Assembly: GCF_018070345.1 (NCBI RefSeq)
Contig: NZ_JAGPXX010000004.1
Location: forward strand, 266,103 to 330,102
Reading direction: 5' to 3'
DNA length: 64,000 nucleotides
From: Streptomyces sp. F63
GTDB taxonomy: Bacteria > Actinomycetota > Actinomycetes > Streptomycetales > Streptomycetaceae
Part shown: piece by piece, positions 36,946 through 46,130 of the stretch
Numbering within the stretch: position 1 is the stretch's first letter
Layout: each line of letters begins with the position of its first letter
The notes under the pieces: generated by a model
Told to the model about the DNA's origin: nothing
The model's database searches: none
What the model saw: the letters and a program-made list of their open reading frames with translations, nothing else
Program-made: the position numbers and the translations under genes

Positions 36946-37929
36946 GTGATCGTGGACTGTGCCATCTACCAGGACGGACGCCGTGCCGAGGGCGCGCCGG
37001 ACGTCACCGCCGCCCTCCGGGAGGCGCGCACCGCGCGCCACTCCTTCCTCTGGCTGGGACTGCACGAGCCGGCCCCGGAGGAGTTCGGCAAGGTCAGCCG
37101 GGAGTTCGGGCTGCATCCGCTGGCGGTCGAGGACGCGCTCAAGGCCCACCAGCGGCCGAAGCTGGAGGTGTACGACGACTCGCTGTTCCTCGTGCTGAAA
37201 CCGGTGGTCTACGACGCCGCCGCGGACACCGTCACGACCGAGGAGCTGATGGTCTTCCTCGGCGACTCCTTCGTGGTGACCGTGCGGCACGGCGAGGGCA
37301 GTCCCCTGGCGTCGGTGCGCCACCGGCTGGAGCGGGAACCCGAAGTGCTGCGGCAGGGGCCGACGGCGGTGCTGTACGCGATCAGTGACGCGGTCGTGGA
37401 CCACTACATCGACGTGGCCGCCGAACTCCAGCTCGATCTGGAGGAACTGGAGACCGAGGTCTTCGCGCCGGAGGCCGCGGACGCCCGGAACACCGCGGCG
37501 CGGATCTACACCTTCAAGCGGCAGGTCGTCGAGTTCCGGCGGGCGACCGGCCCGCTCAGCGACCCGATGACGCGGCTCACTCAGGCCCCGCTGCCGTTCG
37601 TCGACGAGTCGGCGCGGCCGTTCTTCCGTGACGTCGGCGACCACTTGACCCGGGCCAACGAGAGTGTCGAGGGACTGGACCGGCTGCTGTCGGACGTCCT
37701 CGCCGCGCATCTCGCGCAGACCGGGGTCCGGCAGAACGACGACATGCGGAAGATCTCGGCGTGGGCGGCGATGGCCGCCATCCCCACGATGGTCGCGGGC
37801 ATCTACGGGATGAACTTCGAGCACATGCCGGAGTTGGAGAGCACCTGGGGTTATCCGGTGGTGCTGGGGCTGATGGGGCTCGCCATCGCCGGTCTCTTCC
37901 GGGCGTTCAAACGGCAGGGCTGGCTCTGA
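36946..37929 (+). CDS. corA: CorA-type magnesium/cobalt transporter
   Basis: This 327-residue protein has a large N-terminal cytoplasmic domain and two C-terminal helices. The first helix (about 275-295) ends in the selectivity motif YGMNFEHMPEL (GMN), and the second is GYPVVLGLMGLAIAGLF. The stalk helix contains the conserved IYTFKRQVVEFRRA block. It assembles as a pentameric channel for Mg2+. The GTG at 36946 starts VIVDCAIYQDG; its ribosome site is weak, and a second GTG two codons later is possible. It diverges from the phosphatase gene. Confidence 0.93.
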   Translation: MIVDCAIYQDGRRAEGAPDVTAALREARTARHSFLWLGLHEPAPEEFGKVSREFGLHPLAVEDALKAHQRPKLEVYDDSLFLVLKPVVYDAAADTVTTEELMVFLGDSFVVTVRHGEGSPLASVRHRLEREPEVLRQGPTAVLYAISDAVVDHYIDVAAELQLDLEELETEVFAPEAADARNTAARIYTFKRQVVEFRRATGPLSDPMTRLTQAPLPFVDESARPFFRDVGDHLTRANESVEGLDRLLSDVLAAHLAQTGVRQNDDMRKISAWAAMAAIPTMVAGIYGMNFEHMPELESTWGYPVVLGLMGLAIAGLFRAFKRQGWL

Positions 37930-38068
37930 GCCGGGACCCCGGCGGGCGCCGCGCCGGGCTGCGCCGGGCCGGGCCGCCCCGGCCGGCCGGCTGATCGTTT
38001 CCCTGCGGCCGGTCGGCCCGCTGTCCGCGGCTCTCGGTAGGGTGACAGTGCACCGGAGGGGGTAGCGG

Positions 38069-38683
38069 GTGAGTCTGTTCGGCAGAGCGGCGCGCGGCGG
38101 TCTCGCGCGGCCGCGCCTCGGTCCGGCCGGCTCGGACTGGTCGCCGTACGAGCGGTTCGACGAGGCGGCGCGGGCGTACTTCCTCCACGCCGACGTGGCG
38201 CTGGAGGCGGTCGGCGGAGTGCTGGGCCGGCGCCGGGTCCGCGGTTTCACGTTCGAACGCGTCGTGGACCTCACGGAGTCGGGCGCCTCGGTCTGGCAGG
38301 AGGCCGCGGTCTGCGACGGCCGCCGTCTGATCCTCTGGCACAGCGAGGAGGTCGCCGACGACCAGGCGCCGGGCGGCACCGTTCTCGATTCATCGGTGCA
38401 GGTGCTGCCGCTGGAGTCGATCCGGCATGTGGGAATGCGGACCATGGTCGGCCGGGACGCCGCGGGCCGGCGGGTGGACCGCGGGGTGCATCTGGTACTG
38501 GCCACCTCCACACCGCACGAGCTGAACCCCGTGCCGGGCGGCGATCCGGAGGCGCCGATCGCCGCGGCCCGGTTCCGCCCCGAGGCGTTCCGTTTCAGCA
38601 AGTCGCTGGAGGACGGCGGACCGGGGCAGATAGCGCGGCTGATCTCCTTCGGCCGGCTGCTGGGGCGCCTGGTCCCGCGCTGA
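38069..38683 (+). CDS. Conserved hypothetical protein
   Basis: This 204-residue soluble protein has no signal peptide or transmembrane segment. Recognisable secondary-structure-rich segments include PYERFDEAARAYFLHADVAL and VRGFTFERVVDLTESGASVW; I do not recognise a catalytic motif. The start is a GTG at 38069 with CCGGAGGGGGTAG upstream. It lies 139 bp after corA in the same direction and may be read with it. Codon bias (strong G/C third positions) is that of a real Streptomyces gene. Function is unknown. Confidence 0.75.
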   Translation: MSLFGRAARGGLARPRLGPAGSDWSPYERFDEAARAYFLHADVALEAVGGVLGRRRVRGFTFERVVDLTESGASVWQEAAVCDGRRLILWHSEEVADDQAPGGTVLDSSVQVLPLESIRHVGMRTMVGRDAAGRRVDRGVHLVLATSTPHELNPVPGGDPEAPIAAARFRPEAFRFSKSLEDGGPGQIARLISFGRLLGRLVPR

Positions 38684-38941
38684 GCCCCGCCGCGCCGGCC
38701 GCTGCCCCGCAGCGCCCCGCCGCGCCCCGAGCCGCCCCGAGCCGCCCCGGCTCCCGGGCCGCCCCGGGTGTCGTCCTTCCACGGCACCGCCCGCTCCGTG
38801 TGGGGCCGGACCGGGGGAAACGGCCCCCGCCCCGCCCGCGGCGGCTGCTTCGGGCGAGCGGCCCCGCACACCCCGCCGCCGCGGAGCCGAAACCGCCCGG
38901 GCCCCGTGGCGCCCGGCGCCGGACGGTGCCGGGCGCGCCGC
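38684..38941. repeat. 258-bp spacer with GCCGCCCCGA-type short repeats
   Basis: Between the convergent hypothetical and monooxygenase genes the sequence is a run of imperfect GCCCCGCCGCG and GAGCCGCCCC repeats (about 38690-38770), then G/C-rich sequence with weak inverted repeats that may terminate both genes. No open frame is convincing. Confidence 0.5.
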
Positions 38942-40417
38942 TCACACCGCCGCGTCCGCCCCGGCCCTCTCCGCCAGGCCGGCCGACAGCCACCGCACCA
39001 CCGACTCCGCGCTGTACGGTTCGCCGCCGGGCGCGATGCGGGGAAGGAAGTCCAGGTCCTGACCGATGGTGACGACCGGCGGCTCCACCCCGCCCCCCGG
39101 GCGGCGCTGGCCGAGCCCGATGGCCGCCAGCAGCCCGTTGCACAGGCACTGCCGGCCCTCCGTCCGCGCCGGGTCCCCGCCCTTGCGCGCGTAGGCGGCC
39201 GGGGGTTCCGCCGGGCAGCGGTAGCCGACGGCGCCGCCCGCCGTCCGGTACGGGGTGCGCAGATAGCCGAGGTCGCAGACGCGGCGGCGGCCGGCGGCCA
39301 CGGCCGGATCGGCGAGCGTCCCGGGCAGCTCCGCGACCTTGAACGGGAAGGACGTCGGTGACGCAGCCGGGTCGTTGCGCACGGTCAGTGCGGAGCTCAG
39401 CCGGCGCTCCACCAGCTCCCGCCGCAGCCGGGGGTCGAGACCGGACTCCTCGCAGAGCGCGAAGACGCTGCCGACCTGCACGCCGGCCGCCCCGGCGGCC
39501 CGGGCCCGCGCGAGCCGCTCCGGCCCGCAGGCACCGCCGGCGATCCAGAACGGCAGGCCGAGGGCGGCCATCCTGGCGAAGTCGGGGGTGTCGCGCGGCC
39601 CGTAGACGGGGTCTCCGTCCCCGTCCAGCCGCAGCGGTCCGCGGGGCGGGGCGCTGTGGCCGCCCGCGCGGTGGCCCTCCACCACGAAGCCGTCCGGCCG
39701 GGTCCGCTCGGAGCGGTGGAGGTACGCGGCGAGGGCCGGCAGCGAGACGATGGCGAGCACCTGGGGGCGGCGCAGCCGGCCCACCGCGGCCCCGCCCAGT
39801 TCCGCCGCGGGGTCGAAGGGGACGCGCAGGGGCTCGGCGTCGCCCTCGACCGCCACCTCCGCGGTGACGGGCAGCAGCCGGGACAGCCGGGTGGCGAGGC
39901 CGGGGATGTGCGCGGGGATCCCGGCGCCGACCAGGACGTAGTCCACCCCGGCGAGGATCGCGCCGAACAGCGCGGGCACGGTGGCCAGCTGGACCTTCTC
40001 CAGGTAGTTGACGCCGACGGGGCCGCGGTGGCCCTCCTTGGCGAGCCACACCTCGCAGAAGTTGGCGACGGTGGTCAGCGCGCGGCCGCGGCACCCGGGG
40101 GCCGCGGTCAGCCGGGGCGTGGTGGGAAACCGCTCGCCGTCCCCGGCACCACCCTCGACGAAGTACCGCTCCAGCACGGCCTCGGCCGCGCCGGGCACGG
40201 GGTAGGCGGCCAGGGCACGGCGCAGGTGCCCGCCCGGGTCGCCGCTCCGCAGGGTGCGGATCAGCACGGTGTCCAGCGCGGTGCCCGAGACGACGCCGAG
40301 CTGCCCGGTGCGCGCCACGGCGCGGGCCAGCCGCCACCCGGAGACCCCGACCCCCATTCCGCCTTGGATCAGCCAGGGCCGGCCGGACGCGGGGCTGTCC
40401 GGCGCAGGGATGTCCAC
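38942..40417 (-). CDS. Nitronate monooxygenase-like FMN protein
   Basis: This 491-residue TIM-barrel flavoprotein belongs to the nitronate monooxygenase / 2-nitropropane dioxygenase family. The barrel start is WLIQGGMGVGVSGWRLARAV. The phosphate-binding blocks are FVVEGHRAGGHSAPPRG and PFWIAGGACGPERLARARAA. The C-terminal extension contains a cysteine set (VCDLGYLR, YRCP, QCLCNG) beyond the usual enzyme core of about 330 residues, perhaps a metal site. It could instead act as a trans-enoyl reductase, as in PfaD-like proteins, but no polyketide genes are near. A perfect palindrome 50 bp upstream (40468-40487) suggests control by a TetR-type repressor encoded elsewhere. Confidence 0.8.
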   Translation of the reverse strand: MDIPAPDSPASGRPWLIQGGMGVGVSGWRLARAVARTGQLGVVSGTALDTVLIRTLRSGDPGGHLRRALAAYPVPGAAEAVLERYFVEGGAGDGERFPTTPRLTAAPGCRGRALTTVANFCEVWLAKEGHRGPVGVNYLEKVQLATVPALFGAILAGVDYVLVGAGIPAHIPGLATRLSRLLPVTAEVAVEGDAEPLRVPFDPAAELGGAAVGRLRRPQVLAIVSLPALAAYLHRSERTRPDGFVVEGHRAGGHSAPPRGPLRLDGDGDPVYGPRDTPDFARMAALGLPFWIAGGACGPERLARARAAGAAGVQVGSVFALCEESGLDPRLRRELVERRLSSALTVRNDPAASPTSFPFKVAELPGTLADPAVAAGRRRVCDLGYLRTPYRTAGGAVGYRCPAEPPAAYARKGGDPARTEGRQCLCNGLLAAIGLGQRRPGGGVEPPVVTIGQDLDFLPRIAPGGEPYSAESVVRWLSAGLAERAGADAAV

Positions 40418-40467
40418 GGTTCCTCCAGGGGTCGCCGGGGACGGGGCCGTCAGCCGCCGCCACCGAA

Positions 40468-40487
40468 AACCTACGCTAGCGTAGGTT
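40468..40487. promoter_or_regulatory. Perfect 20-bp palindrome, probable TetR-type operator
   Basis: AACCTACGCTAGCGTAGGTT is exactly self-complementary and lies 51 bp upstream of the monooxygenase start codon on that gene's promoter side. TACG/CGTA half-sites of this spacing are typical for TetR-family repressors. No regulator gene is adjacent. Confidence 0.7.
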
Positions 40488-40584
40488 CGGCCCGTTCCCC
40501 TTGGGACCTTCGGCCCATCCCCGCCCCGCCGGGCGGTCCGGCAGGGCGGGACGGGCCGCGCGTCACCCCGTCACGTCCTCACTG

Positions 40585-41634
40585 TCAGGCCAGGCCCGCG
40601 CGTTCCAGGGCCTCGACACCGGCGCGCAGCGCGCTGATCCGCTCGTCGAGCGTGAAGCCGGCCGGGGTGAGCGACAGGGTCGTGACCCCGGCCGCGGCGT
40701 AGGCCTGCATGCGGTCCGCGATGCGCTCCACGGGGCCCAGCAGCGAGGTGGAGTCGATGAGTTCGCGGGGGACGGCCGCCGCGGCGCCCTGCTTGTCGCC
40801 GGCCAGGTACTTCTCCTGGATCTCGGCGGCCTCCTTCTCGTACCCCAGGCGCCGGGCGAGCTTGTTGTAGAAGTTCTGCTTCGCGCTGCCCATGCCGCCG
40901 ACGTAGAGCGCGGTGTACGGGCGGAAGATGTCGGCCAGCGCGTCCACGTCCTCGCCGAGGGCCATCGGGACGGTGGGCACCAGGTCGAAGCCGTCCAGGG
41001 TCTTGCCGGCCTTCTCGCGGCCCGCGCGGACCGCGCTCAGCGTGGTCTCCTCGGCGTGCTCCGGCGCGAAGAAGAGCACCAGGGCGCCGTCGGCGATCTC
41101 CCCGGTCTGCTCCAGGTTCTTCGGGCCGATCGCCGCTATGTAGAGCGGGATCTCCTCGCGCACCGGGTGCACGGTGAGCTTGAGCGCCTTGCCCGGGCCG
41201 CCGGGGAGCGGCAGCGTCCAGTGCTCGCCCTCGTGGGTCAGCCGTTCGCGGGACATCGCCTTGCGGACGATCTCGACGTACTCGCGGGTACGGGCCAGCG
41301 GCTTGTCGAACTTCACGCCGTACCAGCCCTCGGAGACCTGCGGGCCGGAGACCCCGAGGCCGAGCCGGAAACGGCCGCCGGAGAGGGAGTCGAGGGTGGC
41401 GGCCGTCATCGCCGTCATGGCCGGGGTGCGCGCCGGTATCTGGAGGATCGCCGAGCCGATGTCGATCCGTTCGGTCTGCGCCGCGACCCAGGCCAGCACC
41501 GTGGGAGCGTCGGAACCGTACGCCTCCGCCGCCCAGCAGACGGAGTAGCCGAGCCGGTCCGCCTCGCGGGCGACGGCGAGGTTGTCGGCGTCCATGCCGG
41601 CGCCCCAGTAGCCGAGGTTGATGCCGAGCCGCAT
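40585..41634 (-). CDS. LLM-class F420-dependent oxidoreductase
   Basis: This 349-residue luciferase-like monooxygenase fold protein starts MRLGINLGYWGAGMDADNL. Family blocks are SVCWAAEAYGSDAPTVLAW, DSLSGGRFRLGLGVSGPQVS and PLYIAAIGPKNLEQTGEIAD. Members of this branch in actinobacteria use coenzyme F420 to reduce or oxidise small molecules; the substrate is unknown. AAAGGGAG precedes the ATG at 41634. It is transcribed divergently from the aldo/keto reductase across 151 bp. That gap holds an imperfect inverted repeat at 41645-41658. Confidence 0.88.
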   Translation of the reverse strand: MRLGINLGYWGAGMDADNLAVAREADRLGYSVCWAAEAYGSDAPTVLAWVAAQTERIDIGSAILQIPARTPAMTAMTAATLDSLSGGRFRLGLGVSGPQVSEGWYGVKFDKPLARTREYVEIVRKAMSRERLTHEGEHWTLPLPGGPGKALKLTVHPVREEIPLYIAAIGPKNLEQTGEIADGALVLFFAPEHAEETTLSAVRAGREKAGKTLDGFDLVPTVPMALGEDVDALADIFRPYTALYVGGMGSAKQNFYNKLARRLGYEKEAAEIQEKYLAGDKQGAAAAVPRELIDSTSLLGPVERIADRMQAYAAAGVTTLSLTPAGFTLDERISALRAGVEALERAGLA

Positions 41635-41644
41635 ATCGCTCCCT

Positions 41645-41658
41645 TTACTGGTCGGTAA
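41645..41658. promoter_or_regulatory. Imperfect inverted repeat in the divergent promoter gap
   Basis: TTACTGGTCGGTAA is symmetric at 10 of 14 positions and lies 10 bp upstream of the oxidoreductase start. It overlaps the region just 5' of the ribosome site. It resembles a regulator half-site pair but is short, so the call is tentative. Confidence 0.3.
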
Positions 41659-41785
41659 CGTCTCTCCGGCCGGACTCTAGCGCGCGGGCCCCGCCCTCCG
41701 GCAGTGCCGGGCGGGGCCCGGTGCCCGCCCGCCGGTATGACGCGCGTCACCGCGCCCCGGCCGGCGGCCAGTACTCTCTGCGGCC

Positions 41786-42766
41786 ATGGAGCAGAGGCAT
41801 CTCGGCCGAACCGGCCTGCGGGTATCGCGGATCGGCCTCGGCACCCTCACCTGGGGCCGTGACACCGGCGAGCACGACGCCGCCGAGCAGCTCAAGACGT
41901 TCTGGGACGCCGGCGGGACCCTGGTCGACACGGCCGATGTCTACGCGGACGGCGCGGCGGAGTACCTCCTCGGACAGCTCATGGAGGGACTCGTCCCACG
42001 CCGCGACCTCGTCATCGCGACCAAGGCGGGCAGTGTCCCCGACCCGGAGCGGCGCTTCGACGGCTCCCGCGGCCATCTGCTGGCCGCCCTGGACGCCTCC
42101 CTGGAACGGCTCGGCACCGACCACGTCGACCTGTGGCAGGTCCACGCCTTCGACCCGGCGACCCCGCTGGAGGAGACCCTGCAGGCGCTGGACATCGCGG
42201 TGAACAGCGGCCGCGCCCGGTACGTGGGCGTCTCCAACTACAGCGGCTGGCAGCTCGCCAAGGCGGCGACCTGGCAGCTCGCCGTCCCCGGCCGCACCCG
42301 GCTGGCCAGTACGCAGATGGAGTACTCGCTGGTGCAGCGCGGAGTCGAGCGGGAGGTACTGCCCGCCGCCCGGGACCTGGGGCTGGGGCTGCTGCCCTCG
42401 TCCCCGCTGGGCCGGGGCGTGCTCACCGGCAAGTACCGGCACACCACGCCGGCCGACTCGCGCGGGGCCTCGGCGCACATGTCCGGCTTCGTCGCCCCGT
42501 ATCTCGACGAGGCCGCCGGCCGGATCGTGGACGCGGTCGCCACCGCGGCCGACGGGCTGGCCACCACCCCCCTGCATGTGGCCCTGGCCTGGGTCCGGGA
42601 CCGGCCGGGGGTCGCGGCCCCCCTCGTGGGCGCGCGGAACGCGCAGCAGCTCTCGGCGGCGCTGTCAGTGGAAGCGCTTAGTCTTCCCGACGAGATCCGC
42701 CGCGCGCTCGACGATGTGTCGGCGCCCCTGCACCACTATCCCGACCAGGACTGGAGCACGCTGTGA
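41786..42766 (+). CDS. Aldo/keto reductase
   Basis: This 326-residue (alpha/beta)8-barrel NADPH-dependent oxidoreductase has the catalytic tetrad visible. Asp and Tyr lie in LVDTADVYADGAAEYLLGQL, Lys in LVIATKAGSV and His in DLWQVHAFDP. The cofactor-binding C-terminal block is PLVGARNAQQLSAALS. It reduces carbonyls to alcohols; the substrate is not predictable. The stop overlaps the next gene's GTG (GTGA overlap at 42763-42766), so the RecD2-like gene is translationally coupled, although no functional link is obvious. Confidence 0.92.
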   Translation: MEQRHLGRTGLRVSRIGLGTLTWGRDTGEHDAAEQLKTFWDAGGTLVDTADVYADGAAEYLLGQLMEGLVPRRDLVIATKAGSVPDPERRFDGSRGHLLAALDASLERLGTDHVDLWQVHAFDPATPLEETLQALDIAVNSGRARYVGVSNYSGWQLAKAATWQLAVPGRTRLASTQMEYSLVQRGVEREVLPAARDLGLGLLPSSPLGRGVLTGKYRHTTPADSRGASAHMSGFVAPYLDEAAGRIVDAVATAADGLATTPLHVALAWVRDRPGVAAPLVGARNAQQLSAALSVEALSLPDEIRRALDDVSAPLHHYPDQDWSTL

Positions 42767-45132
42767 CCACGGACCGCCCCGCCGGCGAGACCGCTGCCGC
42801 CGCCCCGGCGCCGGAGGACGGCCCGGCCTCCCCCGGCACCCCGGCCCCGGCACCGCCCGCCGGGGAGGGAGGTGCCGGAGAGGGCGGCACGAGGGAAGGC
42901 ACCTCCCGACGGCCGCCGGCGGCCGAGGCGCTCGCCGCCGCCGTGCGGGCCGTGGAAAGCGGGGAGCGGTCCGCCGCGTCCTTCTTCAGCGAACCGCGGC
43001 CCCCCGCCGCCCGGCGCCCCGCCCCTGCGGCGGACCGCGGGCCCGCGGCGGCGCCCGGCCGCTCCGGGCCCGCGCCGCGGCCGGAGGGGCCCGGAGTCTC
43101 CGTGCCCGGCGGCCCCGCGGCGCCCGGGGTCCGGCCGCCGTCGGCGGAGCGGGCGGCCGCGAGCGCCACGGCGCGGGAAGTACTGGCCGCGGGCGGGGCC
43201 CCGGAGACGCTGGCGGAGCCGGTGACGGACCTCCTCGGGGAGCGGGCCGCGGCCGCCCTCCGCGAGGACCCCTGGCAGCTGCTCGCCGTACCGGGCGTGC
43301 AGCCGGAGCAGGCGGACGGCTTCGCGCGGGCCCTGCTGGGGGCGGAGGCGGGCCCGGGGGACGAGCGCCGGACCCGGGCACTGATCACCTGGCTCCTGGA
43401 GCGGGCCGCGCTCCGGGGGCACACGGCCCTGGAGCCCCCGGCGCTGCGCGAGGCGCTGGCCCGCCGGTCGGTGCCCGATCCCGAGGCGGCGCTGCGCGAC
43501 GCGATCGCCGACGGCGCGGTGCTGGTCTTCCAGGACGCCCTGGACACCCCCGGCGGGTCACCGGGCGGTTCGCCCCGTCCCGCCGGTGAGCCGGAGGGCG
43601 AGGAGGCCGAGCAGCCGGTCCGGGTGCTGCTGGGCCTCGACCGCTACGCCCTGGCCGAGGAGAGCCTCGCGGACGGGCTGGCCCGGATCGCGAACGCCGT
43701 CACCCCGGACGGCAGCCCGGCCGGAACCCCTGCCGGGACCCCGGACGGCAGCGGGGACGCCGGCGCGGACGGCACCGCGGACTCCGGCCCGGACGCCGCC
43801 GCCTGGGAGGCCGCCGCGGGGGCCGCGCCGTCGCCGTCCGCCGCCGAGCTGATCCGGGCGGCCGCCCGCCACGGGCTGGTGGCGCACACGGGCGGGGAGA
43901 CGGCGCGCGCCGAGCCGCTGGCCCTGGTCGCCGCCGCGCGCGGTATGGGCCTGCGCGCCTGGGCCGCCGTGCACGCCCCGGCGGGGCGCCGACGGGCCGG
44001 GGAACCGCTCGCCGCGGCCGGGCGCCCCGGCTCCGCCGCACCGGGGGCGGCGGACGCGGCGCGCTCCGCGGAACCGGCCGCCGCCGGTACGGACGGCACG
44101 GCCGGCGGGAAGGGCGCGGCGGCTGCGAGCGGTGCGGCCGGCCCGGACGGCACGGCGGACGCGGCCGGCGCCGTGGTGACGGTCGCCGGGCTGCTCGCGG
44201 GCGCCGAGGGGCCGGGGCGGAGCCCGGAGGGAACCCTGGAGCTGGATCTGCTCGTCGTCCTCGACGCGCCGCAGCTCGATGTGGAGACGGCCGCGATGCT
44301 CGTCGAATCACTGCCGGACGGCGCCCGGCTGGTGCTCAGCGGTGACCCGGGCGTGCTCTGGTCGGCCGGCCCGGGCAAGGTCTTCGCCGATCTGCTGTCC
44401 GCCGGTTTCTGTCCACGGATCACTTCGCGCACCCCGGACCCGGGCCCGATCGGCGAACTGGTGTCGGCCGTCGGCATCGGTGAGCTGCCCTCGGTGGAGG
44501 CCCCCGGCAAGGAGGTGGTGATCGTGCCGGTCCGGGACGCCGGGGAGGCGGTGCACCGCACCGTGCAGCTCGTCGCCGACTCCGTACCGCGCGCGTTCGG
44601 GGTGCCGCCGGAGCAGACCCGGGTCATCACCCCCGGCCACGGCGGAGCGGCCGGCACCCGCACGCTGAACGCGGCTCTGAAGGAGCGGCTCAACCCGGGA
44701 CCGGGGCGGTTCGGCGGTTTCGATCCGGGCGACCGGGTGGTCTACAGCCCGGCTCCGGGCCGGGCCCTGATGGGCACCGTGGTCTCCGCCGACGCCGAAG
44801 GGCTGCTGCTGGAGGGGGACGACGGCCGGATCACCGTGCCGCGCGAACGGGTCGCCACCGGTGCCGTACGGCACGGCTGGGCCGTCACCGCCCACCAGGC
44901 GGCCGGTGCCACCTGGCCGGCGGCCGTGGTGGTCCTGCCCGGTGACGCGGCGGCCGCGCTGACCCGGGCCTGGGTCTACACGGCGTTCGGACGGGCGGAG
45001 CGGCATCTGTCCGTGGTGCACGGAGTGGACCGGGCCCTGCCCCGCGCGGTCGCCGAAGTACCGGCCACGGAGCGCACCACAAGGCTGCGGGCCCTGCTGC
45101 GGGCCCTCCCCCCGCCGCCCGCGCAGGGCTGA
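42763..45132 (+). CDS. RecD2-like helicase-fold protein lacking ATPase motifs
   Basis: This 789-residue protein has an HHH region (about 140-260, REDPWQLLAVPGVQPEQADG) and SF1B RecD2 blocks after about 485. Those blocks read LDLLVVLDAPQLDVETAAML (motif II, DA not DE), RLVLSGDPGVLWSAGPGKVF (motif III, no Gln) and DRVVYSPAPGRALMGTV (SH3 insert). Near 706 is GWAVTAHQAAGATWPAAVVV (motif V), then VYTAFGRAERHLSVVH (motif VI). No Walker A GxxGxGK is present anywhere. The N-terminal 130 residues and two inserts (about 260-350, 410-475) are Ala/Gly/Pro-rich. It is probably a non-catalytic DNA- or protein-binding relic. The start is the GTG overlapping the reductase stop. Confidence 0.75.
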   Translation: MTTDRPAGETAAAAPAPEDGPASPGTPAPAPPAGEGGAGEGGTREGTSRRPPAAEALAAAVRAVESGERSAASFFSEPRPPAARRPAPAADRGPAAAPGRSGPAPRPEGPGVSVPGGPAAPGVRPPSAERAAASATAREVLAAGGAPETLAEPVTDLLGERAAAALREDPWQLLAVPGVQPEQADGFARALLGAEAGPGDERRTRALITWLLERAALRGHTALEPPALREALARRSVPDPEAALRDAIADGAVLVFQDALDTPGGSPGGSPRPAGEPEGEEAEQPVRVLLGLDRYALAEESLADGLARIANAVTPDGSPAGTPAGTPDGSGDAGADGTADSGPDAAAWEAAAGAAPSPSAAELIRAAARHGLVAHTGGETARAEPLALVAAARGMGLRAWAAVHAPAGRRRAGEPLAAAGRPGSAAPGAADAARSAEPAAAGTDGTAGGKGAAAASGAAGPDGTADAAGAVVTVAGLLAGAEGPGRSPEGTLELDLLVVLDAPQLDVETAAMLVESLPDGARLVLSGDPGVLWSAGPGKVFADLLSAGFCPRITSRTPDPGPIGELVSAVGIGELPSVEAPGKEVVIVPVRDAGEAVHRTVQLVADSVPRAFGVPPEQTRVITPGHGGAAGTRTLNAALKERLNPGPGRFGGFDPGDRVVYSPAPGRALMGTVVSADAEGLLLEGDDGRITVPRERVATGAVRHGWAVTAHQAAGATWPAAVVVLPGDAAAALTRAWVYTAFGRAERHLSVVHGVDRALPRAVAEVPATERTTRLRALLRALPPPPAQG

Positions 45133-45185
45133 GCCGCTCCCCGGCCCCACCCGCCCAGGGCGGGCCGGGTCCCGGAGAGCGGTCC

Positions 45186-45248
45186 GGACCCGGCGGACCC
45201 GGCGGACCCGGCGGACCCGGCGGACCCGGCGGACCCGGCGGACCCGGC
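45186..45248. repeat. Tandem 9-bp repeat array (7 units)
   Basis: There are seven exact GGACCCGGC units, 54 bp after the RecD2-like gene stop, in the 231-bp convergent gap before the acidic protein gene. It is non-coding. The flanking GGTCCGGACC and GGGTCCGGTCCC can fold back on the repeats, so it may also weakly terminate. Confidence 0.9.
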
Positions 45249-45363
45249 GGGTCCGGTCCCCTCGCCGGGCCCTCCCCGGGCCGCCTCCCGGCCGGCGGGT
45301 GCGACCCTGCTCCGCGGCGGGGCCGGGGCCCGGGGCCGGGCCCGGCTCAATCCGGCTTCGGGC

Positions 45364-46083
45364 TCAGCGCCCGGTGTCGGGGGTGTCCGGGGCGAGGATC
45401 TCCAGCCCGTCGGGCAGTGCCTCCTCGTCGTCCTCGGCTTCCTCTTCCTCTTCCGCCTCCTCGTCGAAGACGGAGCTGACGTCGAAGCGGCAGAGGATCC
45501 GCTGCGGGTCCACGTCGTCGAAGGGCGCGTTGAGCCACTCCCCCGGCTCGGCCGGCTCGTCGGCAGCGGTCACCCAGAGGGTGGAGTCGCCCTCCTCAAG
45601 TCCGAACTCCTGGTGCCGGGAGGCGATCTCGTCGGGCTCGAACTCCCCGAACAGCACCCCCAGAGCGGTGTGGACACTGCTGCCCACTCCGGCGATCTCC
45701 GCGCGGGCCCCGTTCACGGCGGGCTCCGCGTCCGGGTCCAGCTCGACGATCCGCTCGGCCTGGGCGAAGAGCCGGCGGGACTCGGCGACGGAGTAGTCGC
45801 GCCGGATCAGCACACTGAGGGCACTGGGATTCTCCGGACCGGTGTAGGCGGGCAGCGAGCCGTCTCCGGGGATCTCGAACGGGGTGACCTCGTCGTACGC
45901 CTCGTACAGCAGTTCGTCGTACTCCTCGGCTGCCGCCGCCAGCTCGTTGAAGGCGGCGAAGACGGCCGGGTCGTCCTCGCCCGACCGGCGCTCGACCGCG
46001 TCGAGGTGTCGGTCCAGCGCGGCTTTGACCGCCTCGGCGGCGGCGCGTACCTCGGCAGCGGATGGCTGCGCAGCATCAGACAT
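45364..46083 (-). CDS. Acidic conserved protein, unknown function
   Basis: This 239-residue, strongly acidic soluble protein ends in a Glu-rich stretch (EEAEEEEEAEDDEEALPDGL). The N-terminal half is helical (AAAEAVKAALDRHLDAVERR). No catalytic motif is seen. The ATG at 46083-46081 gives MSDAAQPSAAEV; the open frame 13 codons further upstream is poor. It diverges from the DUF5703 gene with only 47 bp between starts, so the two promoters overlap or are leaderless. Streptomyces genomes carry such a protein next to the chaplin locus; its role is unknown. Confidence 0.75.
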   Translation of the reverse strand: MSDAAQPSAAEVRAAAEAVKAALDRHLDAVERRSGEDDPAVFAAFNELAAAAEEYDELLYEAYDEVTPFEIPGDGSLPAYTGPENPSALSVLIRRDYSVAESRRLFAQAERIVELDPDAEPAVNGARAEIAGVGSSVHTALGVLFGEFEPDEIASRHQEFGLEEGDSTLWVTAADEPAEPGEWLNAPFDDVDPQRILCRFDVSSVFDEEAEEEEEAEDDEEALPDGLEILAPDTPDTGR

Positions 46084-46130
46084 AGTGCAGACGCTATCCG
46101 TACATGGCCCTTGCCCGCACAATAGATGCG

